DNA of 64,000 nucleotides, from the NCBI GenBank assembly GCA_040219515.1, contig JAVJSI010000005.1, forward strand, positions 326,226 to 390,225, given 5' to 3'. The notes under the pieces are model-generated. The model was not told the DNA's origin, did not search any database, and was given only the letters and a program-made list of their open reading frames with translations. The stretch is from Acidimicrobiales bacterium. GTDB taxonomy: Bacteria; Actinomycetota; Acidimicrobiia; Acidimicrobiales; Aldehydirespiratoraceae. Positions within the stretch are counted from its first letter, which is position 1; each line of letters starts with the position of its first letter. This document shows, one piece after another, positions 16,205 to 25,616 of this stretch. The translations under genes and the position numbers were made by a program.

Positions 16205-17704
16205 ATGACCGACGGCCACGACTGGGCGGACACCCTCGACGATCTCGAGGCCCGCCGTACCCATGCCCACGCGATGGGTGGGCCCGACAAGCTCGAGGCC
16301 CGTCGGGCGGCCGGGCGTCTCGATGCCCGTGGTCGCCTCGACGCACTCCTCGACCCCGGGTCCTTCGTAGAGATCGGCACACTCGCCGGCGCCGGCGCAC
16401 CCGCCGATGCCCTCGTGGCCGGTGTCGGACGGATCGACTCACGCCCGGTGGCGGTGGGCGCCGAGGACTTCACCACCCTCGGCGGCTCGATCGGGCCGGC
16501 CGCCAGTCGAAAGCGGTGGCGAGTCGCCGACATCGCGAGACGCGAACGCATTCCCCTGGTCATGCTGCTCGAGGGCGCCGGTCATCGCCCGCCGATGCCC
16601 GGCGACCCGGGCGGTGGCGGACCCGGTGACCTGCAGGCCCAAGGTCGGCTCTCCGGGCTCGTGCCGATGGTGTGCGGCGTGATGGGATCATCGGCGGGGC
16701 ACGGCGCCATCACCGCGCCATTGTGCGACTGGGCGGTGATGACCGGCGACGCCGCGATCTTCACCGCCGGACCTCCGGTCGTGCAGGCCTCCCTCGGAGA
16801 GGACGTGACCAAGCACGAGCTCGGCGGAGCCGCGGTCGCCGTCGCCAGCGGGGTCATCCACAACGTGGCCGCCGACGACGCGGCCCTCGTGGCCGACATC
16901 CGCACCTATCTCTCGTACTTCGGCTCGTCGGCGTGGGAGCGGCCGCCCTGGGTCGACACCGGCGACCTCGACCGTCGCCGCATCGACGACCTCCTCGCGG
17001 TGGTGCCCCGGGACGCCAACGTGGCCTACGACATGCGCCACGCCGTGAGCCTCGTGGTCGACGGCGGCGGCTTCTTCCAGATCCAGCCCGACTTCGGGCC
17101 GTCGATCGTCTGTGCCCTGGCTCGGATCGGCGGCCACGCCGTGGGCGTGGTCGCCAACCAGCCCGCGTTCATCGCCGGGTCGATCGACGTCGACGCGGCC
17201 GACAAGGCCGCCCACTTCGTACAGGTCTGCGACAGCTTCCATCTGCCGCTGGTGTTCATGACCGACAATCCGGGTGTGCTGGCCGGCACCGCCTCCGAAC
17301 GGGCCGGCATCCTGCGAGCCGGCGCCCGCATGTTCACCGCCCAGACCCGGGCTCGGACGGTGAAGATCCAGGTGACCCTGCGCAAGGCCTACGGATTCGG
17401 GTCATGCGTGATGGCGATGAACGGCTACGACGAGCAGACACTCTCCTATGCGTTCCCCGGTGCCACGATGGGTGCGATGGGTGCTCAGGGCGCCGGCAAC
17501 GCGGTGGGCGCCGACGACGAGACCCGGGCCGGACTCCGCCAGGCCGAGCTGGAGTCCAGCTATCGCTCGGCGTCGGGACTCGGGTTCGACGAACTCATCG
17601 ACCCGCGAGACCTGCGCAACGCGGTGCTCGACGGGCTCACGCTCAGCGCTCGGCGGCGGGCCGGAGCGGCCGAACCCGTCGCCCGTGTCGGCATCACCCC
17701 CTGA
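16205..17704 (+). CDS. Acyl-CoA carboxylase carboxyltransferase (beta) subunit
   Basis: A 499-residue biotin-dependent carboxyltransferase. Two crotonase-like lobes are visible: the N-terminal lobe begins with KLEARRAAGRLDARGRLDALLDPGSF and includes GPAASRKRWRVADIA and the GVMGSSAGHGA loop; the C-terminal lobe contains MTDNPGVLAG, KAYGFGSCVMAMNGY and FPGATMGAMGAQGAGN. The enzyme transfers CO2 from biotin to an acyl-CoA such as acetyl-, propionyl- or methylcrotonyl-CoA. No biotin carboxylase subunit is adjacent, so the partner is elsewhere. Length is typical. The start is set by the leaderless-type -10 box. Confidence 0.9.
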   Translation: MTDGHDWADTLDDLEARRTHAHAMGGPDKLEARRAAGRLDARGRLDALLDPGSFVEIGTLAGAGAPADALVAGVGRIDSRPVAVGAEDFTTLGGSIGPAASRKRWRVADIARRERIPLVMLLEGAGHRPPMPGDPGGGGPGDLQAQGRLSGLVPMVCGVMGSSAGHGAITAPLCDWAVMTGDAAIFTAGPPVVQASLGEDVTKHELGGAAVAVASGVIHNVAADDAALVADIRTYLSYFGSSAWERPPWVDTGDLDRRRIDDLLAVVPRDANVAYDMRHAVSLVVDGGGFFQIQPDFGPSIVCALARIGGHAVGVVANQPAFIAGSIDVDAADKAAHFVQVCDSFHLPLVFMTDNPGVLAGTASERAGILRAGARMFTAQTRARTVKIQVTLRKAYGFGSCVMAMNGYDEQTLSYAFPGATMGAMGAQGAGNAVGADDETRAGLRQAELESSYRSASGLGFDELIDPRDLRNAVLDGLTLSARRRAGAAEPVARVGITP

Positions 17705-17716
17705 TCGGGCGGACGG

Positions 17717-18877
17717 TCAGGCGAGGGCGCTCACGCAGTAGTCGAGACAGTGGGTGAGGGCCTCGATGTCGGCGGGCTCGATGGCGGGGAACATGCCGAT
17801 GCGCAGCTGGTTGCGGCCCAGCTTGCGATAGCCGTTGGTGTCGACGATGCCGTTGGCCCGCAGGACGTCGCACAGCGTGTCGGCGCTGATCGACTCGTCG
17901 AAGTCGATGGTGGCGACCACCTTGCTGCGCTGCGATTCGATCTGCACGAACGGCGAGGCGGCGTCGCTGGCGTCGGCCCAGCCGTAGAGGATGTCGGCCG
18001 ACGTCGCCGAACGGCCCGCCGACCACGACAAGCCGCCGTTGTCGTTGAACCAGCCGACGGTCTTCGCCGTGAGGAAGAGTGTGGCCAGTGCCGGGGTGTT
18101 GTAGGTCTGGTCCTTGCGCGAGTTGTCGAGCGCGATCTTGAGATCGAGCGACGGCGGGCACCAGCGGTCGGAGGCGGCGAGGCGCTCGATGCGTTCGACC
18201 GCGGCAGGGGAGATCATCGCGATCCACAGCCCGCCGTCGGCGGCCAGCGCCTTCTGGGGAGCGAAGTAGTAGACGTCGGTGGCCGACGCGTCGAAGTGGA
18301 GACCGCCGGCGGCCGAGGTCGCGTCGACGAGCATGAGGGCGTCGGGGTCGTCGACGCGCACCGGGTCGAACATGACGCCGGTGGACGTCTCGTTGTGCGG
18401 GTAGCAGTACGCGTCGACACGTGGTCCGTCGAGACCGCTGACGGCAGCGAGTTCGGGGTGGGTGCCGGCGTCGGATTCGGCGACCGATGGATCGGCCAGG
18501 TGGGGCGCTGCCGCGATGCCCGAGGCGAACTTCCCGCCGAACTCGCCGAACGAGAGATGATGGCTGCGCTGCTCGATCAGACCGAACGTGGCGCAGTCCC
18601 AGAAGGCCGTCGATCCGCCGTTGCCGAGGATGATCTCGTAGCCGTCGGGTGCACGGAGAAGCTCGGCCAGTCCGTTGCGGACCTCGGCCACCATGAGCTG
18701 GACGGGCAGCTGGCGGTGCGACGTGCCGAGATAGTCGACGGCGTGATCGGCCAGTGACCGGGCGATCTCGGGACGGACCTTCGTGGGGCCGCTGCCGAAC
18801 CGTCCGTCGGCCGGCAACAGCTCGGCGGGGATGGTGATGTCGGGCACGGGCGGGGGTGTCGAGTTCACGCCAGCCAT
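17717..18877 (-). CDS. serC: Phosphoserine aminotransferase
   Basis: A 386-residue fold type I PLP enzyme that converts 3-phosphohydroxypyruvate and glutamate to phosphoserine. It shows the actinobacterial SerC pattern: [12 protein letters not shown] at the N-terminus, the GTSHRQ phosphate-binding loop near 51-56, [10 protein letters not shown] at 85-94, DATSAAGG near 185-192 and the PLP lysine K209 in [12 protein letters not shown]. The ATG at 18877 is followed by a proline-rich lead. It is divergent from a class I aminotransferase. SerA, the preceding enzyme of the pathway, is encoded 5 kb away; SerB was not seen. Confidence 0.93.
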   Translation of the reverse strand: MAGVNSTPPPVPDITIPAELLPADGRFGSGPTKVRPEIARSLADHAVDYLGTSHRQLPVQLMVAEVRNGLAELLRAPDGYEIILGNGGSTAFWDCATFGLIEQRSHHLSFGEFGGKFASGIAAAPHLADPSVAESDAGTHPELAAVSGLDGPRVDAYCYPHNETSTGVMFDPVRVDDPDALMLVDATSAAGGLHFDASATDVYYFAPQKALAADGGLWIAMISPAAVERIERLAASDRWCPPSLDLKIALDNSRKDQTYNTPALATLFLTAKTVGWFNDNGGLSWSAGRSATSADILYGWADASDAASPFVQIESQRSKVVATIDFDESISADTLCDVLRANGIVDTNGYRKLGRNQLRIGMFPAIEPADIEALTHCLDYCVSALA

Positions 18878-18926
18878 GGTGACAGGAAATGCCCGAAACC
18901 GTCGCGCTTTCCTCGGGGAAGTTCCA

Positions 18927-18932
18927 TAGTCT
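18927..18932 (+). promoter_or_regulatory. -10 element TAGTCT
   Basis: TAGTCT lies 8 nt before the ATG at 18941 within the 63-bp divergent region shared with serC. Confidence 0.5.
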
Positions 18933-18940
18933 CGATTGCC

Positions 18941-20149
18941 ATGAGCACACCCGAGAGCACCGCTCGAATCTCGCGCCGCGTCGGCGCCATCGCCCCCTCC
19001 GCAACCCTCGCCGTCTCCAACAAGGCGAAGGCGCTGAAGGCAGCCGGCGAGAACGTCATCGGCTTCGGTGCCGGCGAACCCGACTTCGCCACACCGGACC
19101 ACATCGTCGAGGCCGCCGTCACCGCGTGCCGCAACCCGGTCAACCACAAGTACTCCGCGGTGGGTGGACTGCCCGACCTGCGTGAGGCACTGGCGGCCAA
19201 GACCCTCCGCGACAGCGGGTTCGTCTGCGATGCGGCCGACATCCTCGTCACCAACGGCGGCAAACACGCCGTCTACAACACCTTCGAGGCGCTCCTGAAC
19301 CCCGGCGACGAGGTCATCCTCCCGGCCCCGTACTGGACCACCTATCCCGAGCCCATCGCCCTCGCCGGCGGGGTCACGGTCCCGGTGCTCACCACCGCAC
19401 CCAACGGATTTCGGGCCACGGTCGAGCAGCTCGAGGCCGCACGCACCGACAAGACCAAGGCGCTCGTGTTCGTCTCGCCGTCGAACCCGACGGGCGCCGT
19501 CTATTCCCTCGACGAGATCGAGGCGATCGGCAAGTGGGCCGCCGAGCACGAGATCTGGGTCATCACCGACGAGATCTACGAGCACCTCGTCTACGGCGAC
19601 AACGAGTTCCACTCGATGCCCGTCGTCGTGCCCGAGATCCGCGATCGCTGTGTGGTGCTCAACGGCGTGGCCAAGACCTACGCGATGACCGGTTGGCGGG
19701 TCGGCTGGATGATCGGCCCGTCCGATCTGATCAAGGCCGCCTCCAACCTCCAGTCGCACTCCACGAGCAACGTCTGCAACGTCGCTCAGGCCGCCGCGCT
19801 GGCGGCCGTGTCCGGTCCGCTGGACGCGGTCGTCGAGATGCGGGCCGCGTTCGATCGCCGCCGCCGCACCATGCACACCATGCTGAGCGGCATCGACGGT
19901 GTGGTCTGTCCCGAGCCGCAGGGCGCGTTTTACGCGTACCCCGACCTGTCGGGCGTGCTCGGCCGCGCCTACGACGGCGTCACGCCGACCACCACTCTCG
20001 AGCTCGCCGACCTGTTGCTCGAGAAGGCGAAGGTGGCCATCGTGCCCGGCGAGGCCTTCGGCGTTGAGGGTGGCGCTCGCCTCTCGTTCGCTCTTGGTGA
20101 CGACGACCTCGGCGAGGGCGTCGGCCGCATCGTGGAGTTCCTGTCCTGA
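18941..20149 (+). CDS. Class I PLP-dependent aminotransferase (aspartate aminotransferase-like)
   Basis: A 402-residue fold type I aminotransferase of the AspC I-beta/I-gamma group. It has GAGEPDF near 43-49, the cofactor-stacking Y in [20 protein letters not shown] at 179-189, [10 protein letters not shown] at 210-219 and the Schiff-base lysine K245 in [16 protein letters not shown]. Aspartate/2-oxoglutarate is the most probable substrate pair, with possible side activity on aromatic amino acids. It is divergent from serC and its stop codon overlaps the proposed start of the S9 peptidase, suggesting cotranscription without a clear metabolic link. Confidence 0.9.
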   Translation: MSTPESTARISRRVGAIAPSATLAVSNKAKALKAAGENVIGFGAGEPDFATPDHIVEAAVTACRNPVNHKYSAVGGLPDLREALAAKTLRDSGFVCDAADILVTNGGKHAVYNTFEALLNPGDEVILPAPYWTTYPEPIALAGGVTVPVLTTAPNGFRATVEQLEAARTDKTKALVFVSPSNPTGAVYSLDEIEAIGKWAAEHEIWVITDEIYEHLVYGDNEFHSMPVVVPEIRDRCVVLNGVAKTYAMTGWRVGWMIGPSDLIKAASNLQSHSTSNVCNVAQAAALAAVSGPLDAVVEMRAAFDRRRRTMHTMLSGIDGVVCPEPQGAFYAYPDLSGVLGRAYDGVTPTTTLELADLLLEKAKVAIVPGEAFGVEGGARLSFALGDDDLGEGVGRIVEFLS

Positions 20150-22068
20150 GCGCCGCATCCGACACGACTCCCTACGGGGCCTGGCCGTCGCCGATCTCGG
20201 CAGCGTCGCTCGTCGAGGGCGCGGTCGGGATCAACGAGGTCGCGGCCGACGGCGACGATGTCTGGTGGGCCGAGTCCCGTCCGCAGGAAGCCGGTCGCAC
20301 CGCGGTCATGCGCAGCCGCGCCGGCACGGTGGAGGAGATCACCCCGGCCGAGGCCAACGTCCGCACCCTCGTGCACGAATACGGCGGTGCGTCGTGGTGG
20401 GTGGCCGACGGCGTGTTGTTCTGGGTCGACTTCGCCGACCAGCGGCTGCGGCGCACGGCGGGAGCGCAGACGACCGTGCTCACGCCCGAGCCGCCCACAC
20501 CCCGTGGCCTGCGCTACGCCGACGGTGTCGTCACCGCCGACGGCGCAACGGTCGTGTGTGTGCGGGAGCGGCACGGCGACGGCGCCGAGCCGGTCAACGA
20601 GCTCGTCGCGATCGCGACCGACGGCAGCGAGGCCGCGACCGTGCTCTGGCAGGGGAGCGACTTCGTGTCGTCGCCCCGACTCTCACCCGACGGCGCCATG
20701 CTCGCGTTCATCTCCTGGGACCACCCGGCGATGCCGTGGACCCGCACCCGCCTCCATGTGTACGCCGTCGACGGTGCCTCGCTCGGGGCCGAGCTGTTGG
20801 TGCTCGGCGGCGAGCGCGCGTTCTGCGAGCCGGGGTGGGACACCGCCGGATCCGATACTGCAGGTTCCGATACCGGCCGCCTGCTGGTCGTGGTCGACGA
20901 CGACGAATGGTGGAACCTCTACGCCGTCGACATCGGGTCGGGCGCGCTCGAGCCGGTCGTCAGCGGTCGATTCGAGATCGCCATGCCGCCATGGGTCTTC
21001 GGTATGAAGCGGTGGGCGGTCGTCGACGGCACCATCGTGGCGGTTGCCGGCCTTCCCACCGGCGACGAGCTGATCGTCGACGGGCGCACCTCCACCACGA
21101 TCGACAGCAGCATCAACTCGCTCTCCGCGGCCGGCTCGTCCGTCGTCGCCACCGGCGCCGGCTACGACCACGAGGTCGAGGTCGTCTCGATCGACGTCGC
21201 CGATGGCGTACCCCGACGACACATCGTGCGGCCCGCCAAGCCGCTCGACTACGACCGCGGGTACCTCGTCGAGCCCGAATGGATCTCGTTCCCGACCGGA
21301 CCGTCGGGCGAGGCGGTGGCGCACGCGCTCTACTACCCGCCTGCGAACCCCCGCCACGTCGGCCCGGCCGACGAGAAGCCGCCGCTCCTCGTGCTCGCCC
21401 ACGGTGGGCCGACCACGCAAGCTCGGCGCCGGCTCCAGACCTCGCTGCTGTATTGGACGTCTCGTGGTATCGCCGTGGTCGACGTCGACTATCGCGGCTC
21501 GAGCGGTTACGGCCGCACCTATCGCCAGGCCCTCGACGGGCAGTGGGGTGTCAGCGATGTCGAGGACTGTGTCGCCGCTGCGTCCTTCCTGGCCGATCGC
21601 GGTGACGTCGACCCCGATCGACTGATGATCCGCGGCGGTAGCGCCGGCGGGTTCACCGTGCTCAGCGCGCTGGCCTTCCACGATGTCTTCGCGGTCGGTG
21701 CGAGCCGCTACGGCGTCGCCGATCTCGAAGCCCTCGCGACCGACACCCACAAGTTCGAGTCCCGCTATCTCGACTCGCTCGTCGGCCCGTACCCCGACGC
21801 CAAGGCCATCTACCACCAGCGATCGCCGATCCATCACGTCGACCGGCTGCGGGCGCCGATGATCGTGCTCCAGGGCGACGACGACGCGATCGTGCCGCCC
21901 AACCAATCGGAGATGATCGTCGATGCGCTCGAAGCGAACGGTGTCGAGGTCGAGTACCGATTGTTCGAGGGCGAGCAGCACGGATTCCGCAAGGCGGAGA
22001 ACATCGTGACCGCGCTCGAGGCCGAGTTGGCCTTCTTCGGCCGCATTCTCGGCTTCACTCCGGCATAG
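20146..22068 (+). CDS. S9 family prolyl oligopeptidase-like serine peptidase, CTG start proposed
   Basis: A two-domain enzyme: an N-terminal beta-propeller and a C-terminal alpha/beta-hydrolase domain with nucleophile serine in [14 protein letters not shown], the acid in [11 protein letters not shown] and histidine in [13 protein letters not shown]. It is probably a cytosolic acylaminoacyl- or dipeptidyl-peptidase. The first in-frame ATG is at 20308, but conserved family sequence ([25 protein letters not shown]) starts about 50 codons earlier, and no ATG, GTG or TTG exists between there and the aminotransferase end. A CTG at 20146 overlaps the preceding stop as CTGA, giving 640 residues; this is the best start I can propose. 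Confidence 0.8.
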   Translation: MSAASDTTPYGAWPSPISAASLVEGAVGINEVAADGDDVWWAESRPQEAGRTAVMRSRAGTVEEITPAEANVRTLVHEYGGASWWVADGVLFWVDFADQRLRRTAGAQTTVLTPEPPTPRGLRYADGVVTADGATVVCVRERHGDGAEPVNELVAIATDGSEAATVLWQGSDFVSSPRLSPDGAMLAFISWDHPAMPWTRTRLHVYAVDGASLGAELLVLGGERAFCEPGWDTAGSDTAGSDTGRLLVVVDDDEWWNLYAVDIGSGALEPVVSGRFEIAMPPWVFGMKRWAVVDGTIVAVAGLPTGDELIVDGRTSTTIDSSINSLSAAGSSVVATGAGYDHEVEVVSIDVADGVPRRHIVRPAKPLDYDRGYLVEPEWISFPTGPSGEAVAHALYYPPANPRHVGPADEKPPLLVLAHGGPTTQARRRLQTSLLYWTSRGIAVVDVDYRGSSGYGRTYRQALDGQWGVSDVEDCVAAASFLADRGDVDPDRLMIRGGSAGGFTVLSALAFHDVFAVGASRYGVADLEALATDTHKFESRYLDSLVGPYPDAKAIYHQRSPIHHVDRLRAPMIVLQGDDDAIVPPNQSEMIVDALEANGVEVEYRLFEGEQHGFRKAENIVTALEAELAFFGRILGFTPA

Positions 22069-22084
22069 CCCGTCAGGCGACGCC

Positions 22085-22090
22085 TACTGT
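22085..22090 (+). promoter_or_regulatory. -10 element TACTGT
   Basis: TACTGT lies 6 nt before the ATG at 22097. Confidence 0.5.
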
Positions 22091-22096
22091 CGGGCG

Positions 22097-23935
22097 ATGA
22101 CTCGTCACAGGATGCCAGTCGTGTGGAGAGCGCTGGCCGGGTGGATGTTGCTGGTGACGGTGATGGGACCGGCGACGTCCATCGGGACGGCCGAGTCCGC
22201 GCGTGCCGCCGAGTCACGGCCACTGTCCGTGCTCGTCACCTCGACAACCGGCACGCCGCTCGCCGGCGCGACCGTCGCGGCCGGTGGTCGGCTCGCGGTG
22301 ACCGACGGCCAGGGCCGCGCCGCCATCGCCGACGTCGTGCCCGGCACGGTCACGATCTCACATCCACGCGGCGAGCGAGCCGTCGAGTGGGACGGCACGG
22401 GCGATCGGCTCCGAGTGATGCTCGGTGGCGCCGTACTCCGGGCGCTCCACGTCGGCGGCGCTCTGCCGGGCTCGGCCCGGTGGCACGAGTTGCTGGCAGT
22501 GGCCGACCGCACGGCGCTCAATGCGGTCATGCTCGACATGAAGGACGAGGCCGGCACGGTCTGGCCGACGTGGAGCGGCTCGGCCCCGGCCCGGCCGGGC
22601 GCCGGGCGGTGGGATCTCGCCGAGGTCGTCGCCGAGGTCCACGCCAGGGGGCTCGCGCTCATCGTGCGCATCGTCGCCTTCCAGGACCCGCGTTTCGCGC
22701 GGCTCGCGCCCGGCGCCGCGGTCTTCGACGCCGCCCGCGGCGCACCGTTCGAGCGCAGGGGACAGGTGTTCCTCGATCCCAGCGATCCCGAGGCCCGACG
22801 CTATGTGCGCGAGCTGGCCGAGGCGGCCTGTGCGGCGGGAGTCGACGAGGTGCAACTGGACTACATCCGCTTCCCGGACGGCCTCTCGCCCGACCTCCGC
22901 TTCGACCGCGCCGACCCTGGTGATGCCCGGTCCCGGAGCGACACGATCACCGGCTTCATCTCGGAGGTGCGAGAGGAGGTCGGCGCCTGCGTGCTGGCGG
23001 CGGACATCTTCGGGTTCGTCACCTCCATCGACGGCGACGGGGGCATCGGGCAGGACATCGAGTCGATGGCCGCGGTCACCGATGTGCTGTCGCCGATGGT
23101 CTACCCGGACCACTGGACTCGGGGCTGGTTCGGCTACGACTCGCCCGAGGCGAATCCGGCCGGCGTGGTCACGGCCTCGATGACCAACGCGCTCGTCCGG
23201 GCCGGCGACGCCGCGATCATGCGACCGTGGCTGCAGGACTTCGGCTCGTATGGCGCAGCGGAGGTCCGGGCCCAGATCGATGCCGCCGACGCACTCGGCC
23301 TCGGCTGGATGCTGTGGAACGCACGCAGCGAATACCACACCGACGCGTTGCCGACCGCCGCGGAGGTGCGAACACCCGACGAGCCGCCTCCGCCCACCGT
23401 CGAGTTCCTGCCCCGGTCGGGCTACTGGGACGTCGCCGATCGCAGCACGTTCAGTGGCGATGTCGCCTGGCTCGGCGGCCAGGACATCACCCGGGGCTGT
23501 AACCCGCCGTGGCGCGACGAATTCTGTCCGGCGCGGGGCGTGACCCGGGCCGAGGCCGCGGCCTTCCTGGTCCGAGCCCTCGACCTGCCGGCGTCCGACG
23601 TCGACCGCTTCGCCGACGACGACGGGAACACTCACGAGGACGACATCGACGCGCTGGCGCTCGCGGGGATCACCCGGGGCTGTTCGTTCACCCGCTTCTG
23701 CCCGGACACCGTGCTCACCCGTGAGCAGATGGCGTCGCTGCTCGCCCGCGCCCTCGACCTGCCACGAGGCACCGGCGGGACCTTCGTCGACGACGATGGA
23801 TCGACGCACGAGGCGGACATCGAACGCATCGCGGCGGTGGGCATCACTCGCGGGTGCGGCGCCGTCACCTACTGCCCGAGCAGTCCTGTCACCCGCGAGC
23901 AGATGGCGGCCTTTCTGCACCGGGCTCTCGGCTGA
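22097..23935 (+). CDS. Secreted putative glycoside hydrolase (DUF4015-like) with three SLH repeats
   Basis: A 612-residue exported protein. A signal peptide (residues 1 to about 40, ending in SARAAES) is followed by a carboxypeptidase-regulatory-like beta domain (43-115), a TIM-barrel DUF4015-type domain (about 115-420; ALNAVMLDMKDEAGTVW, VDEVQLDYIRFPDG, DVLSPMVYPDHW) and three cysteine-bearing SLH repeats (about 445-612), each with ITRGC and a TREQMAAFL-like helix. SLH repeats would anchor it to the cell envelope, where the barrel could act on a polysaccharide; the DY and D residues at strand ends are consistent with catalysis. Cysteines in each SLH repeat are a trait seen in Acidimicrobiia. 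Confidence 0.87.
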   Translation: MTRHRMPVVWRALAGWMLLVTVMGPATSIGTAESARAAESRPLSVLVTSTTGTPLAGATVAAGGRLAVTDGQGRAAIADVVPGTVTISHPRGERAVEWDGTGDRLRVMLGGAVLRALHVGGALPGSARWHELLAVADRTALNAVMLDMKDEAGTVWPTWSGSAPARPGAGRWDLAEVVAEVHARGLALIVRIVAFQDPRFARLAPGAAVFDAARGAPFERRGQVFLDPSDPEARRYVRELAEAACAAGVDEVQLDYIRFPDGLSPDLRFDRADPGDARSRSDTITGFISEVREEVGACVLAADIFGFVTSIDGDGGIGQDIESMAAVTDVLSPMVYPDHWTRGWFGYDSPEANPAGVVTASMTNALVRAGDAAIMRPWLQDFGSYGAAEVRAQIDAADALGLGWMLWNARSEYHTDALPTAAEVRTPDEPPPPTVEFLPRSGYWDVADRSTFSGDVAWLGGQDITRGCNPPWRDEFCPARGVTRAEAAAFLVRALDLPASDVDRFADDDGNTHEDDIDALALAGITRGCSFTRFCPDTVLTREQMASLLARALDLPRGTGGTFVDDDGSTHEADIERIAAVGITRGCGAVTYCPSSPVTREQMAAFLHRALG

Positions 23936-23976
23936 TCGTCGGCGAGCCCCTGTCGTTCGGGGCCTCGGTGACGAAT

Positions 23977-23993
23977 AACCCGGCGGCCGGGTT
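23977..23993. repeat. Perfect 17-bp palindrome between SLH gene and serA
   Basis: AACCCGGC-G-GCCGGGTT is a perfect 8+1+8 inverted repeat about 40 bp after the SLH gene stop and 33 bp before serA. It could be a factor-independent hairpin for the upstream gene or an operator of serA; there is no T-run. Confidence 0.45.
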
Positions 23994-24026
23994 GGCGGCC
24001 CACGTCTCGGCCGCAAGGATGGCGCC

Positions 24027-25592
24027 ATGTCTCGCATTCTCGTGACCGAATCCATCGCCGAGTCGGGGCTGGACCTTCTCCGTTCGGCCGGCCACGAGGT
24101 CGATGTGCAGCTCGGTCTCGAACCCGACGCCCTGCTCAGCGCCATCGTGGGCGCCCACGGTCTGATCATCCGATCCGCGACGCAGGTCACCGCCGAGGTC
24201 ATCGCCGCCGCCGACCAGCTACTCGTGGTCGGTCGGGCCGGGATCGGGCTCGACAACGTCGACGTCGCCGCGGCCACCGCAGCGGGTGTGATGGTGGCCA
24301 ATGCGCCGCAGTCCAACACCATCTCCGCGGCCGAACACACGATGGCCCTCCTGCTGTCACAGGCCCGCAACGTCCCGCAGGCCCACTCGGCCCTCGTGCA
24401 GGGCCGGTGGGAACGCTCCAAGTGGGAAGGCGTCGAGCTCGCCGACAAGACGCTCGGCATCGTCGGCCTCGGTCGTATCGGGTCACTCGTGGCCCAACGA
24501 GCGGCCGCGTTCGGCATGCGCCTGATCGCCCACGACCCCTTCGTGCTGCCCGAGGCCGCCAAGAAGCTCAACGTCGAACTCGTCGACCTCGAGACGCTCG
24601 TCGCCACGGCCGACTTCCTCACCCTCCACCTGGCGAAGACGCCGGAGACCGCCGGGCTCATCGGCAAGGAGCTGCTCTCCAAGGCCAAGCCCAACCTGCG
24701 GGTGATCAATGTCGCCCGCGGTGGCATCGTCGACGAGGCTGCGCTCGCCGACGCCGCCCGCGAGGGCACCATCGGTGGCGCTGCGGTCGACGTCTTCGCC
24801 ACCGAGCCCACCACCGAATCGCCGCTCTTCGACGTGCCCAACATCGTCGTCACGCCCCATCTCGGGGCGAGCACGGCCGAAGCGCAGGACAAGGCCGGTG
24901 TCACCATCGCCGAGCAGGTCGCCCTGGCGTTGGCCGGCGAGTTCGTTCCCCATGCGGTCAATGTCGACGCCGCCGAGGTGAGCGAACTCCTCCGCCCGTT
25001 CGTGCCGCTGGCCGAGCACCTCGGGGCCATCTTCGGCGGGCTGGTCGAATCGGTCCCCGCCACGATCGACGTCGAACTGCGGGGCGCGATCGCCAAGGAC
25101 GACACCCGCATCGCCGTGTTGTCCGCAGTGAAGGGGATGCTGTCGGCCCACACCGACGTGCCGGTCAGCTACGTCAACGCGCTCGACATCGCCGCGGAGC
25201 GCGGGCTCGAGATCCGTACCATCACCGCCCCGGCGCAGGACCACGTCAATGTGATCCGCATCGCCGGCGGCGGTCACTCGGTCTCGGGACGCCTGTCGGG
25301 ACTGGACTCGAGCCATCGGATCTCCGAGCTCGATCAGCACGCGCTCGACATCCACCCGAGCCCCCACATGGTGATCATCCGCAACCAGGACGAGCCGGGC
25401 ATGGTCGGTGTGGTCGGGGCGACGCTCGGCGACGCCGGCATCAACATCTCCAACATGCACATCGGTGAGAGCGGCGACGGCGTCGAAGCACTCATGGTCG
25501 TCTGCACCGGTGCGCCGGTGCCCGCTGCGGTGCAGGATGCGCTGCGGGCCAACGAATACGTTCGATTCGTGCGGGCGATCACCGTCAGCTGA
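24027..25592 (+). CDS. serA: D-3-phosphoglycerate dehydrogenase
   Basis: A 521-residue enzyme of the long, three-domain type known from mycobacteria. It catalyses the NAD-dependent first step of serine synthesis. The substrate domain starts MSRILVTESIAESGLDLL; the NAD-binding Rossmann motif GLGRIGSLVAQRAAAFGM is at about 147-164; catalytic residues fall in VARGGIVDE and the HLGAST histidine segment. An intervening ASB domain (about 315-445) and a C-terminal ACT domain with MVIIRNQDEPGMVGVVGATL predict serine feedback control. The upstream AAGGAT 6 nt before the ATG is a weak leaderless-type -10 box. Confidence 0.95.
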   Translation: MSRILVTESIAESGLDLLRSAGHEVDVQLGLEPDALLSAIVGAHGLIIRSATQVTAEVIAAADQLLVVGRAGIGLDNVDVAAATAAGVMVANAPQSNTISAAEHTMALLLSQARNVPQAHSALVQGRWERSKWEGVELADKTLGIVGLGRIGSLVAQRAAAFGMRLIAHDPFVLPEAAKKLNVELVDLETLVATADFLTLHLAKTPETAGLIGKELLSKAKPNLRVINVARGGIVDEAALADAAREGTIGGAAVDVFATEPTTESPLFDVPNIVVTPHLGASTAEAQDKAGVTIAEQVALALAGEFVPHAVNVDAAEVSELLRPFVPLAEHLGAIFGGLVESVPATIDVELRGAIAKDDTRIAVLSAVKGMLSAHTDVPVSYVNALDIAAERGLEIRTITAPAQDHVNVIRIAGGGHSVSGRLSGLDSSHRISELDQHALDIHPSPHMVIIRNQDEPGMVGVVGATLGDAGINISNMHIGESGDGVEALMVVCTGAPVPAAVQDALRANEYVRFVRAITVS

Positions 25593-25602
25593 CCGAGATC
25601 GG

Positions 25603-25608
25603 TACCCT
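25603..25608 (+). promoter_or_regulatory. -10 element TACCCT
   Basis: TACCCT lies 8 nt before the ATG at 25617, 24 bp downstream of serA. Confidence 0.5.
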
Positions 25609-25616
25609 CCACCGCC

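Noticed and set aside
17717..20158. An 813-codon version of serC starting far upstream
   Set aside because: The extra N-terminal part is antisense to the aminotransferase gene; the SerC domain starts at the ATG at 18877.
22358..25153. A 931-codon open frame on the minus strand across the SLH gene and serA
   Set aside because: Shadow of two well-supported plus-strand genes; no family similarity, arginine/alanine-rich composition.
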